8,613 bases of DNA, taken from Opitutaceae bacterium UBA6669 (lineage in GTDB: Bacteria; Verrucomicrobiota; Verrucomicrobiia; Opitutales; Opitutaceae). How positions within the stretch are numbered: the stretch's first letter is position 1; each line of letters begins with the position of its first letter. The position numbers and the translations under genes were made by a program. The notes beneath the pieces are model-generated. The model saw nothing but the letters and a program-made list of their open reading frames with translations, was not told the origin of the DNA and searched no databases. Of this stretch, positions 1 through 6,036 are shown piece by piece. Location of the stretch: the NCBI GenBank assembly GCA_002455175.1, contig DKKJ01000350.1:2441-11053 (forward strand), read 5' to 3'.

Positions 1-983
1 TAGCCTTGGAGGAAAAGCCCACTGACTCACTTTTCTCTTTCGTCGCTGACTTCAACCAAGACGGCTGGCCCGACATCTTAGTCGTGGGCCGCGTGATGGT
101 CCACCAGGCGTTCTGGTACGAAAACCCCCGCGTCAAAAAAGGGTCTGCTGGACTGTGGAAAAAGCATTTTGTTTCTCACCGTATCCAAGGCGAATCACCG
201 CAGATGCTCGATATCGATGGAGACGGTAAGGTCGAAGTCCTCTCTACCTGGCAAAAGCAGTTTGGATGGTGGCGTCCCAATTGGGAGCAACCCACGCAAC
301 CCTGGACGTTTGTCCCTGTGACCGAAGTTTTCGAACACCGTGAACTCTACCACGGCGAAGGCGTGGGCGATATCAACGGAGACGGCCTCACCGACTTGAT
401 CCTCAATGAAGCCTGGTGGGAACAGCCCGCGGACAAGAGCACCCCATGGAAGCGTCATCCTTTTGTCCTCAGCACCGATCGCGGCGGCGCACACATCCTC
501 GTCATGGACGTCAATGGAGATGGCAAAAATGATATCATCACCGCCAAGAACTCTCACGGCTGGGGAATCTCCTGGTTCGAACAGGTGAGAGATGAACAGG
601 GTAAGATCACCTTCATCGAGCGCCGGATTATGGGGAATCGGGAAGAAGAAAAAGAATTCGGAGTCGCGTTCTCTCAACCCCACGCGCTCACGCTCGCAGA
701 CATGGATGGTGATGGTCACCTCGACATCGTCACCGGTAAGCGCCGCTGGGCGCACGGACCCAAGGGCGACGTCGAACCCATGGGTACGCCCGTCAACTAT
801 TGGTTTCAATTGGTTCGTGACACCAAGGCGCCGGGTGGCGCGCGTTACGTCCCTCACCTTATCGACGATAATTCGGCCCTCGGAACTCAAGTAGAAGCCA
901 AAGATCTTGATGGCGATGGCCGGCCCGACGTGATGACGGCATCCAAGTTAGGAGCCTTCGTCTTCCTCAATAAGAAGAATTAA
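1..983 (+). CDS. FG-GAP/VCBS repeat protein, 5' end cut by the window
   Basis: The reading frame is open at the left edge (the first full codon is GCC at 3-5), so the true start and any signal peptide lie outside. The TTG at 6 should not be taken as the start. Numbering from that codon, six calcium-loop motifs of the type DxDxDGxxD/E begin near residues 15 (DFNQDGWPD), 69 (DIDGDGKVE), 122 (DINGDGLTD), 168 (DVNGDGKND), 232 (DMDGDGHLD) and 300 (DLDGDGRPD). They are spaced 46-68 residues apart and each is followed by a short hydrophobic strand. This is the pattern of an integrin-like beta-propeller whose blades bind Ca2+. 'FWYENP' near residue 36 and similar aromatic strands are typical of PVC versions of the family. 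Such proteins are usually secreted or at the cell surface, with roles in adhesion, scaffolding or polysaccharide contact; nothing here fixes the ligand. The C-terminus (VFLNKKN) appears complete. The stop codon overlaps the stop of the convergent VOC gene. Confidence 0.87.
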   Translation, partial: ALEEKPTDSLFSFVADFNQDGWPDILVVGRVMVHQAFWYENPRVKKGSAGLWKKHFVSHRIQGESPQMLDIDGDGKVEVLSTWQKQFGWWRPNWEQPTQPWTFVPVTEVFEHRELYHGEGVGDINGDGLTDLILNEAWWEQPADKSTPWKRHPFVLSTDRGGAHILVMDVNGDGKNDIITAKNSHGWGISWFEQVRDEQGKITFIERRIMGNREEEKEFGVAFSQPHALTLADMDGDGHLDIVTGKRRWAHGPKGDVEPMGTPVNYWFQLVRDTKAPGGARYVPHLIDDNSALGTQVEAKDLDGDGRPDVMTASKLGAFVFLNKKN

Positions 984-1366
984 ACCTGCGAGGGAGCGTT
1001 CTCGATCAGCTCGATCCGGTTCCCAAACGGATCAAAGACATGGCAGCGAAGCCGACCAGGCAATGGGTCAGCTTCGACAATCACGGCATTCGCTGCCTTC
1101 AAACGATCGCGTAGAAAAGAAAGATCACGGACCAGCAGCGCGGGGTGCGCCTTCTTCGCAGGATGAAACTCAGGATCGACTGCGATGTGAATCTGCCATT
1201 GCCCCACTTTGAACCACGCAATCGCCAGGTGCGCGACCGCAGCGGGCACTGGAATCTCCTCCAGCCCAAGCACGTCCCGGTAAAACTGCCTACCCAGGTC
1301 TTCACCACCCAGCGGAATAGCAATCTGCAAGTGGTCGATGCCGAAAATTGAAGACGCTGCAGTCAT
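980..1366 (-). CDS. VOC-family (glyoxalase/bleomycin-resistance fold) protein
   Basis: This is a complete 128-residue protein, the usual length for a single-domain vicinal-oxygen-chelate (VOC) protein made of two beta-alpha-beta-beta-beta modules. Module one starts IDHLQIAIP (residues 10-18) and continues through FYRDVLGL (28-35). Module two includes KAHPALLVRDL (72-82) and ends DPFGNRIELIE (112-122). Candidate metal ligands are His12, His60 (in QIHIAV), His74 and Glu119, the usual positions for a divalent metal in this superfamily. The family covers glyoxalase I, dioxygenases, fosfomycin and bleomycin resistance proteins and many uncharacterised enzymes, so the substrate cannot be read from sequence. 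A cytosolic dimer is expected because there is no signal peptide. The ATG start gives the full first strand, but no clear Shine-Dalgarno lies upstream. It follows the nrdA terminator and is probably transcribed separately. The TAA stop overlaps that of the convergent FG-GAP gene. Confidence 0.87.
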   Translation of the reverse strand: MTAASSIFGIDHLQIAIPLGGEDLGRQFYRDVLGLEEIPVPAAVAHLAIAWFKVGQWQIHIAVDPEFHPAKKAHPALLVRDLSFLRDRLKAANAVIVEADPLPGRLRCHVFDPFGNRIELIENAPSQV

Positions 1367-1595
1367 AAGTATTTTTGGTCGACAAGGGATCTGCTAGGCG
1401 ATTTTGCGCATGCGACTCCACGCCCGCCAACTGATGGACGGGAGAAAAATCAGGTGAGTAGATACACTCGCCTCCAACCGTCCACGCAGACGTGTTTTCG
1501 AGCCTTCGAAACCATTTCCTTCGAGGGACCCTTTAATTTTTCGCCTGACAGATTGGCTCCGCGGTAGCGCTACATGCTGCCAGGTGAGGTGATTC

Positions 1596-1625
1596 AAAAA
1601 AGGCCGCCTCGGGACGGGGCGGCCT
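1596..1625 (-). terminator. Intrinsic terminator of nrdA
   Basis: Read on the minus strand, an 8-bp perfect GC-rich stem (AGGCCGCC pairing with GGCGGCCT, plus-strand arms 1601-1608 and 1618-1625) has a 9-nt loop and is followed at once by TTTTTT (1596-1601). It starts 25 bases after the nrdA stop codon. There is no T-run on the plus-strand side, so it acts in one direction. It separates nrdA from the VOC gene downstream. The rest of 1367-1595 has only a small inverted repeat (TTTCGA-GCCT-TCGAAA, 1496-1511) and two copies of CCTTCGA (1503 and 1518); no gene was seen there. Confidence 0.9.
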
Positions 1626-1650
1626 CAGAAACATTCTGGCGAATTAAAGA

Positions 1651-4600
1651 CTACTGGCAGGCTTCACACTCTCCGCCATTCCGCATCGCCTCGATGCTGC
1701 AGGCCATCTTCTCTTCGGCACTGAATTCGCGCTTGGCCGGGGCTGTCGTCGATTCGTTTCGGGAAGCAGTAAGATTAACAGCAGTATTTTCGGTGACGGG
1801 CGTCACGGTCCCTCCAATACGAACATCTTTACGCGCCGCCACGGTAGCTTTCTCGATATTCGATGCGCCCAACGTACGGAGGTAGTACGTTGTCTTGAGT
1901 CCAGCATGCCAGGCATGACGATACATGTGACTGAGATTTTTCAGGTCTGGCGTACGCAGCCACAAATTAACGCTCTGTGACTGGTCGATCCATTTCTGTC
2001 GGCGAGCGGCTGCCTCAATCACCCATTTTGGATCAATATCGAACGCAGTCAGGTACTTGTCCTTGAGATCACCAGGGATGGCCTCGATATCACGAAGCTC
2101 TCCGTCAAAGTACTTAAGGTTGTCGATCATCTCCTGATTCCACAGCCCACGCGCCTTGAGATCGCGCACGAGGAAGGGATTCAAAACGATGAACTCACCC
2201 GACAGGTTCGATTTAACGAACAGGTTCTTATACGTAGGCTCAATGCAAGGCGAAGTCGCGGTGATGTTCGAGATCGTCGCCGTTGGAGCAATCGCGAGGA
2301 CGTTGCTGTTGCGCATTCCTTGGCGGGCGATTTTTTCGCGCAATGGAGCCCAATTGAGCTTACCGCCTCTGGGCACTTCCACTTTCACGCCACGTTCCGT
2401 TTCCAGGAGATCGATCGTATCCTGAGGAAGGAGCCCACGATCCCACTTCGAACCCTTGTAACTGGAATATTGACCCCGCTCCGCAGCGAGATCGGACGAG
2501 GCTTCGTACGCGTAGTACGCAATAGCTTCCATGGCCTCGTCGTTAAATTCCACCGCAGCTTGTGAGGCAAACGCGTTGCCACGCATGTAGAGGGCGTGGG
2601 CCAGGCCCATCATACCCAAGCCAATCGGACGATGACGGCGATTGGACGTTTCCGCGGCCTTGGTCGGATAGAAATTAATGTCGATGACATTGTCCAATGC
2701 CCGCACGGCCAAACGAATGGTTTCACGCAGCTTGGCATGGTCGAGCGTGCCATCAGGCAACAAGTGCGATTCCAGGATCACTGATCCGAGATTGCACACC
2801 GCCGTCTCATCATTGGAGGTGTTGAGCGTGATCTCGGTGCAGAGATTCGAAGAGTGAATAACGCCAACATGATCCTGCGGAGAGCGTAGATTGCAGGCGT
2901 CCTTGAAGGTAATCCAAGGATGACCGGTCTCGAAGAGCATCGAGAGCATCTTCTTCCACAGCTCTAGCGCCTCGATCTTCTCTCCGTAAATCTTCCCTTC
3001 CTCCGCCAGCTTTTCATAGCGCAGGTAAGCCTCCTCAAACTTCCGGCCGTAGAGATCATGGAGATCCTTCACTTCGTTGGAGCGGAAAAGCGTCCACGAG
3101 CTCCGTGCCTCCATGCGCTTCATGAAAAGATCGGGGATCCAGTTCGCCGTATTCATATCATGAGTACGACGACGATCATCACCCGTGTTCTTACGCAACT
3201 CGAGGAACTCGAAGATATCGTTGTGCCAGGACTCTAGGTACGCACAGCCGGACCCCTTGCGCTTTCCGCCCTGATTGACCGCCACGAGTTGATCGTTGTG
3301 CAGCTTGAGGAAGGGAATGACGCCCTGGGATTCTCCGTTGGTTCCACCGATGTAGGCCCCGGTCCCACGTACTGCGGTCCACGATCCACCAAGTCCACCC
3401 GCCCACTTGGAAAGTTGGGCATTTTCAGCAATGCCGCGGTACATGATGCCCTCCAAAGAATCCTCCACGTAGTAGAGGTAGCAAGACGAGAGCTGTGAAT
3501 GCAGCGTACCTGAATTGAACAACGTGGGCGTCGAACTGCAGAAACGCCGACTCTTGTAGAGGTCATACAATCCCGTCACCGAATTTTCCCGTGACGTTGG
3601 GTCATCAATGAAAAGGCCCATGGACACGCGCATCCAGAAGAACTGGGGCGTCTCAATCCGTCGGGCCGGTTTGCGGGTTTTATCGATGATCAGATAGCGA
3701 TCGTAGAGGGTCTGTATGCCCAGGAAGTCGAACTCGAGGTCCGCCGAGGGATCCAAGGCCATCGCCAAACGCGAAAGATCATAGTCCAACAAACGCGGAT
3801 TCAGGCGCTTGATGGAGACTCCATGCTCCAGGTACTTCTTGAACGCGCGTTGGTGGAAAAGCCGCAGAGAGCCGATACCATCCTTTACGATATCCCATCC
3901 AAGGACCTCTTCGTAGATGTAGGTCAGTTGGATGCGTCCGGCAAATTTAGCGAAATCCGCATCGCGCTCGATGAGCGTCTTGGAATTGAGGATGATAGTC
4001 GCATCCAAGTCTTTTTGTGAAATCTGATCAAAAATGGAGCGACGCAGCTCCAGCTCGATTTGCTCATTGGTCAAGCACAGGTCCAATCCAATCCGAGCAA
4101 ATTCGATACGCTTACGCAGATCGATGCCGTCCCAGAAATACGTTTCTCCACTGGCCCGCTTGACCACCACCATCGTTTCTTGACCGGGTTCGGGAGGAAT
4201 CGACTCACTGGCGTCCTCCCCGGCGATCGACGGTACGGGTGCCACTCGTGTCGTGGCCCGCTCAGCGCGGTAAAGGATGTAGGCTTCCGCCACCTTGAAA
4301 TGCCCAGCCTTCATCAGCTCTTCTTGCACGATATCCTGAATCTCTTCGATATGGACAAAGGTCTGCTTCGAAGCGTGGACCCGCGCGGACACGGCTTGAG
4401 TGATCGACACCGCGGGAGCTGAATCCCGCTGCAGGGACAGGAACGACTTGCGCACTGCGATCTCGATCTTCTGTTCTCCAAAAGGCACCACCTGGTGATT
4501 GCGACGGATCACTCGGATGTGACTCTGTGCCACCGAGGGACGCTCGACCGCCAGTTTACGGCTGCGGTTCAAGAGAAGGCTTTTCGCCACATCGTAGGCG

Positions 4601-4977
4601 TTGTTATCGACCAAGGTTTTCTCGATGAGCTCATAGAGCCCGCTGAGAGTTAACTTGAGTGGCGATTGCCTCCGGGACTGGGTGACCAAGGTGGCCACAA
4701 GCTCACGAACGATGGCCACCACCCAAGCGCGATTGCTAGGGGTAAAGATGTCCTTCTCTCCTCGAGCGAGAAGAACGTTCGTCAGCGATTTTCCGAGCGT
4801 ATCGGCCACCTCACTCGCGTCGAAACGCTCCTCACCATGGGGACAAAGAAGGATGATCTCAGGGACCGACAGCGATTCGTTCGCGAGAATATCCCGCCAA
4901 GCGAAATGAGGTTTCTGTTCAACAGGAGCGTGGACGGTGCGTTTAAGGGCGAGATCGTGAGCAAGTGTTGAATTCAT
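1651..4977 (-). CDS. nrdA: Ribonucleoside-diphosphate reductase, alpha subunit (class I, multi-ATP-cone)
   Basis: The protein (1108 aa) reduces ribonucleoside diphosphates to deoxyribonucleotides with a separate radical-generating beta subunit (NrdB). Catalytic residues can be placed by family motifs: the thiol pair Cys499 (SSCYLYY) and Cys728 (AVCNLGS); the active-site set Asn711, Cys713 (thiyl radical) and Glu715 in SNLCTEI; the radical-transfer pair Tyr1031-Tyr1032 (KTTYYLRT); and the C-terminal shuttle cysteines Cys1104 and Cys1107 (GECEACQ). The tyrosine pair and C-terminal cysteines mark class I. The N-terminal ~360 residues are much longer than in E. coli NrdA (761 aa) and hold a degenerate ATP-cone (about 40-142), a canonical one (about 153-241, with IEEIQDIVQEELM and ILYRAER) and a third cone-like segment (about 268-356) leading into the catalytic barrel. 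The sequence and C-terminal CxxC resemble chlamydial NrdA. It starts at ATG with no clear Shine-Dalgarno. No nrdB is in the window and a terminator follows, so it appears to be transcribed alone. Confidence 0.97.
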   Translation of the reverse strand: MNSTLAHDLALKRTVHAPVEQKPHFAWRDILANESLSVPEIILLCPHGEERFDASEVADTLGKSLTNVLLARGEKDIFTPSNRAWVVAIVRELVATLVTQSRRQSPLKLTLSGLYELIEKTLVDNNAYDVAKSLLLNRSRKLAVERPSVAQSHIRVIRRNHQVVPFGEQKIEIAVRKSFLSLQRDSAPAVSITQAVSARVHASKQTFVHIEEIQDIVQEELMKAGHFKVAEAYILYRAERATTRVAPVPSIAGEDASESIPPEPGQETMVVVKRASGETYFWDGIDLRKRIEFARIGLDLCLTNEQIELELRRSIFDQISQKDLDATIILNSKTLIERDADFAKFAGRIQLTYIYEEVLGWDIVKDGIGSLRLFHQRAFKKYLEHGVSIKRLNPRLLDYDLSRLAMALDPSADLEFDFLGIQTLYDRYLIIDKTRKPARRIETPQFFWMRVSMGLFIDDPTSRENSVTGLYDLYKSRRFCSSTPTLFNSGTLHSQLSSCYLYYVEDSLEGIMYRGIAENAQLSKWAGGLGGSWTAVRGTGAYIGGTNGESQGVIPFLKLHNDQLVAVNQGGKRKGSGCAYLESWHNDIFEFLELRKNTGDDRRRTHDMNTANWIPDLFMKRMEARSSWTLFRSNEVKDLHDLYGRKFEEAYLRYEKLAEEGKIYGEKIEALELWKKMLSMLFETGHPWITFKDACNLRSPQDHVGVIHSSNLCTEITLNTSNDETAVCNLGSVILESHLLPDGTLDHAKLRETIRLAVRALDNVIDINFYPTKAAETSNRRHRPIGLGMMGLAHALYMRGNAFASQAAVEFNDEAMEAIAYYAYEASSDLAAERGQYSSYKGSKWDRGLLPQDTIDLLETERGVKVEVPRGGKLNWAPLREKIARQGMRNSNVLAIAPTATISNITATSPCIEPTYKNLFVKSNLSGEFIVLNPFLVRDLKARGLWNQEMIDNLKYFDGELRDIEAIPGDLKDKYLTAFDIDPKWVIEAAARRQKWIDQSQSVNLWLRTPDLKNLSHMYRHAWHAGLKTTYYLRTLGASNIEKATVAARKDVRIGGTVTPVTENTAVNLTASRNESTTAPAKREFSAEEKMACSIEAMRNGGECEACQ

Positions 4978-5454
4978 CCGATAAAACCGATGGCAGACGT
5001 GAGTGTGTGGCGAAAAAGGTGAGGGAGAAAAAGGCGTTACGAGGGAAACGAACGCGAGAAGCAGAGAAGCAACGAGGGGCTAGGCAGGAGGGAAAAAGTA
5101 ACGCGAGGGCGAGCGAACACGCAGAGAACTCCCGTTCAGGAAACGCAAATTTTCAGACTTAAAACAGGATTCAAAGCGGTCCCTTATCGCAAATACTAGA
5201 GGCGGCAATAGCCCGACCGAACCCATATTATGCGCCTCATCACCGAAACGTCGTCGCCTGCTTCCTCGGGTACACGATCATTACCGCCCTGTGGCTGCTG
5301 AAAAAATGAAGGCGAAAAATCGAACATGGAGGCGTGAGACGGAAGAAAACAGGAGAGGGAAAAAGTGATGGAAAAAGAGGTGCAGCCCGGAGCAAGAACC
5401 CGTCCTCGATCGCGGTGTGATAAAGCAGACTCCTCGTTACCCAGAGCGTCAAGC

Positions 5455-5473
5455 ACCCGATGGCAAATCGGGT
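5455..5473. repeat. Perfect 7-bp hairpin with 5-nt loop
   Basis: ACCCGAT-GGCAA-ATCGGGT is a perfect inverted repeat. It sits 8 bases from the larger inverted repeat at 5482-5527 and is part of the same structured block. There is no T-run on either side, so a simple terminator is unlikely. Confidence 0.7.
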
Positions 5474-5481
5474 CAATTTCG

Positions 5482-5527
5482 CACTACCCGTGGTGCTTAG
5501 AGCACTTCACTACCACTACGGGTAGTG
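5482..5527. repeat. 10-bp inverted repeat enclosing a second hairpin, with an alternative pairing
   Basis: CACTACCCGT (5482-5491) pairs perfectly with ACGGGTAGTG (5518-5527). Inside the enclosed 26 bases is a second hairpin, GTGCT-TAG-AGCAC (5493-5505). The right arm can instead fold locally: ACCACTA and TAGTGGT (5512-5518 and 5523-5529) form a 7-bp stem with loop CGGG. The two folds exclude each other, an arrangement seen in attenuators and riboswitches. They could also be a set of protein-binding half-sites in DNA. No known riboswitch class was recognised on either strand. Confidence 0.65.
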
Positions 5528-5563
5528 GTCGAGCATCAGAGGGGAAACTAGGTAAAAACCCCC

Positions 5564-5580
5564 ATGCCTTTTCTGGGCAT
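5564..5580. repeat. Short 5-bp hairpin with a T-rich plus-strand flank
   Basis: ATGCC-TTTTCTG-GGCAT forms a short stem, followed on the plus strand by an interrupted T-rich stretch (TTCCTGATTTT). It could be a weak plus-strand terminator closing a short transcript from the hairpin block, but the stem is short and the T-run is broken. Confidence 0.3.
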
Positions 5581-5686
5581 TTCCTGATTTTAAACGAAAA
5601 GTAAAAAAGAAAACCAAGGACGTTATCGGCTAAAGCAGCCAGCAGGTCTGAACCCGCGGGATCGTAAAACGGATTCTATTCACATG

Positions 5687-5704
5687 TTATTATCATAATA
5701 ATAA
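5687..5704. repeat. AT-only dyad, 7-bp arms
   Basis: TTATTAT-CATA-ATAATAA is a perfect inverted repeat made almost wholly of A and T. It is the left-most of four dyads in the AT-rich patch. It would melt easily and is more plausible as a DNA-level site than as a stable RNA hairpin. Confidence 0.55.
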
Positions 5705-5748
5705 TCAATCACTTATATCTCTAATTCCCGCATTTCAGTCCCAAACTG

Positions 5749-5777
5749 CTTATCGCTTATGAGCGATAAACTGACAA
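5749..5777 (-). promoter_or_regulatory. Candidate sigma-70-type promoter facing nrdA
   Basis: On the minus strand, TTGTCA (5772-5777; 5 of 6 bases match TTGACA) is followed after exactly 17 bases by GATAAG (5749-5754; 4 of 6 match TATAAT). The perfect dyad 5750-5769 fills the spacer and enters the -10, where a bound repressor would block polymerase. The weak -10 and the roughly 770-base distance to the nrdA start make this tentative; a closer promoter may have been missed. No NrdR-box pair was recognised by eye. Confidence 0.25.
5750..5769. repeat. Perfect 8-bp dyad, possible operator
   Basis: TTATCGCT-TATG-AGCGATAA is a perfect 20-bp inverted repeat, the strongest dyad in the AT-rich patch. 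It lies about 10 bases from a second dyad at 5779-5794 and coincides with the spacer and -10 of a candidate minus-strand promoter. The 20-bp size and tandem neighbour suit a dimeric regulator. There is no T-run, so termination is unlikely. Confidence 0.65.
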
Positions 5778-5778
5778 A

Positions 5779-5794
5779 AGTGATCGAAATCACT
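5779..5794. repeat. Perfect 6-bp dyad AGTGAT-CGAA-ATCACT
   Basis: This inverted repeat has 6-bp arms and a CGAA centre, placed just upstream (minus-strand sense) of the candidate -35. With the 5750-5769 dyad it forms a tandem pair with centres about 27 bases apart, roughly two and a half helical turns. Its half-site differs from that of its neighbour, so the two need not bind the same protein. Confidence 0.5.
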
Positions 5795-5810
5795 ACTTTA
5801 ATAGCTTTCT

Positions 5811-5823
5811 ATAAATGATTTAT
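5811..5823. repeat. AT-only dyad ATAAAT-G-ATTTAT
   Basis: A perfect 13-bp palindrome around a single G, at the right end of the AT-rich patch. It abuts a plus-strand TATAAT (5821-5826) that has no good -35 and no convincing gene downstream. Confidence 0.45.
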
Positions 5824-6036
5824 AATCGTTTAAGCCGCGGATTCTATCACCCCTTCACCTCGTCTAACTCGTTGGTCGCGTGGCCTACCTCTAGAACGTT
5901 TTACACCTTTTGCCAGGCGACTACAAAGGCAACTGTATTGAAACTTTCCGACGAGCCGGCTGGAAGTGCGCTCCAAACGATGCATGAACTCACCGCCTCG
6001 TTTGCAATAAGCGCCTTCCCGGCCTAAAGGTGACCC

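Larger units (their letters stand above)
5670..5847. repeat. 10-bp direct repeats CGGATTCTAT flanking an AT-rich patch
   Basis: CGGATTCTAT occurs at 5670-5679 and again at 5838-5847, each followed within a base by CAC. The 158 bases between them are much richer in A and T than the rest of the window and hold all the AT-type inverted repeats listed separately. The arrangement could be a target-site duplication around a small inserted element, or two copies of a regulator site around a promoter. No convincing terminal inverted repeats were seen at the inner borders, which argues against a MITE. Confidence 0.5.
4978..6036. other. Long intergenic region upstream of nrdA
   Basis: About 1.06 kb lies between the nrdA start and the end of the aminotransferase gene, and no ORF in it resembles a known protein. 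Region by region: 4978-5155 and 5325-5400 are strongly purine-rich on the plus strand, so pyrimidine-rich in any nrdA leader. 5160-5310 is of mixed composition and holds a 48-codon frame lacking an ATG, GTG or TTG start. 5455-5580 is packed with inverted repeats. 5661-5830 is clearly AT-rich with several dyad symmetries. 5850-6036 shows nothing beyond an AGCCGGCT palindrome near 5955. Open frames at 4965-5162, 5365-5604 and 5815-6027 (plus) and 5196-5456 (minus) were judged chance. The stretch probably holds the nrdA promoter and leader, and may encode a small RNA. Confidence 0.6.

Noticed and set aside
195..890. 231-codon minus-strand open frame
   Set aside because: It lies wholly antisense to the FG-GAP gene, whose repeated Asp/Gly codons keep the opposite strand open; its translation shows no family features.
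1394..1597. 67-codon minus-strand frame between the VOC gene and nrdA
   Set aside because: It starts at the T-run of the nrdA terminator, resembles nothing known and has no start signal.
4965..5162. 65-codon plus-strand frame divergent from nrdA
   Set aside because: Its translation is a low-complexity Lys/Arg/Glu string produced by the purine-rich tract, and its ATG lies inside the nrdA start region.
5365..5604. 79-codon plus-strand frame with AGGAG 10 bases upstream
   Set aside because: The Shine-Dalgarno-like sequence is part of the repeated GA-rich core, the frame runs through the hairpin block, and the product is unrecognisable.
5455..5660. Cobalamin riboswitch controlling nrdA
   Set aside because: B12 riboswitches do control some class I reductases, but no conserved B12-box or core sequence was seen on either strand.
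5676..5823. Replication origin (AT-rich region with a DnaA-box-like CTATTCACA)
   Set aside because: Only one near-match to a DnaA box was found, with no cluster, and no dnaA or dnaN gene is nearby.
5815..6027. 70-codon plus-strand frame beside a TATAAT
   Set aside because: The TATAAT overlaps the frame itself, there is no -35, and the translation has no recognisable domain or signal.
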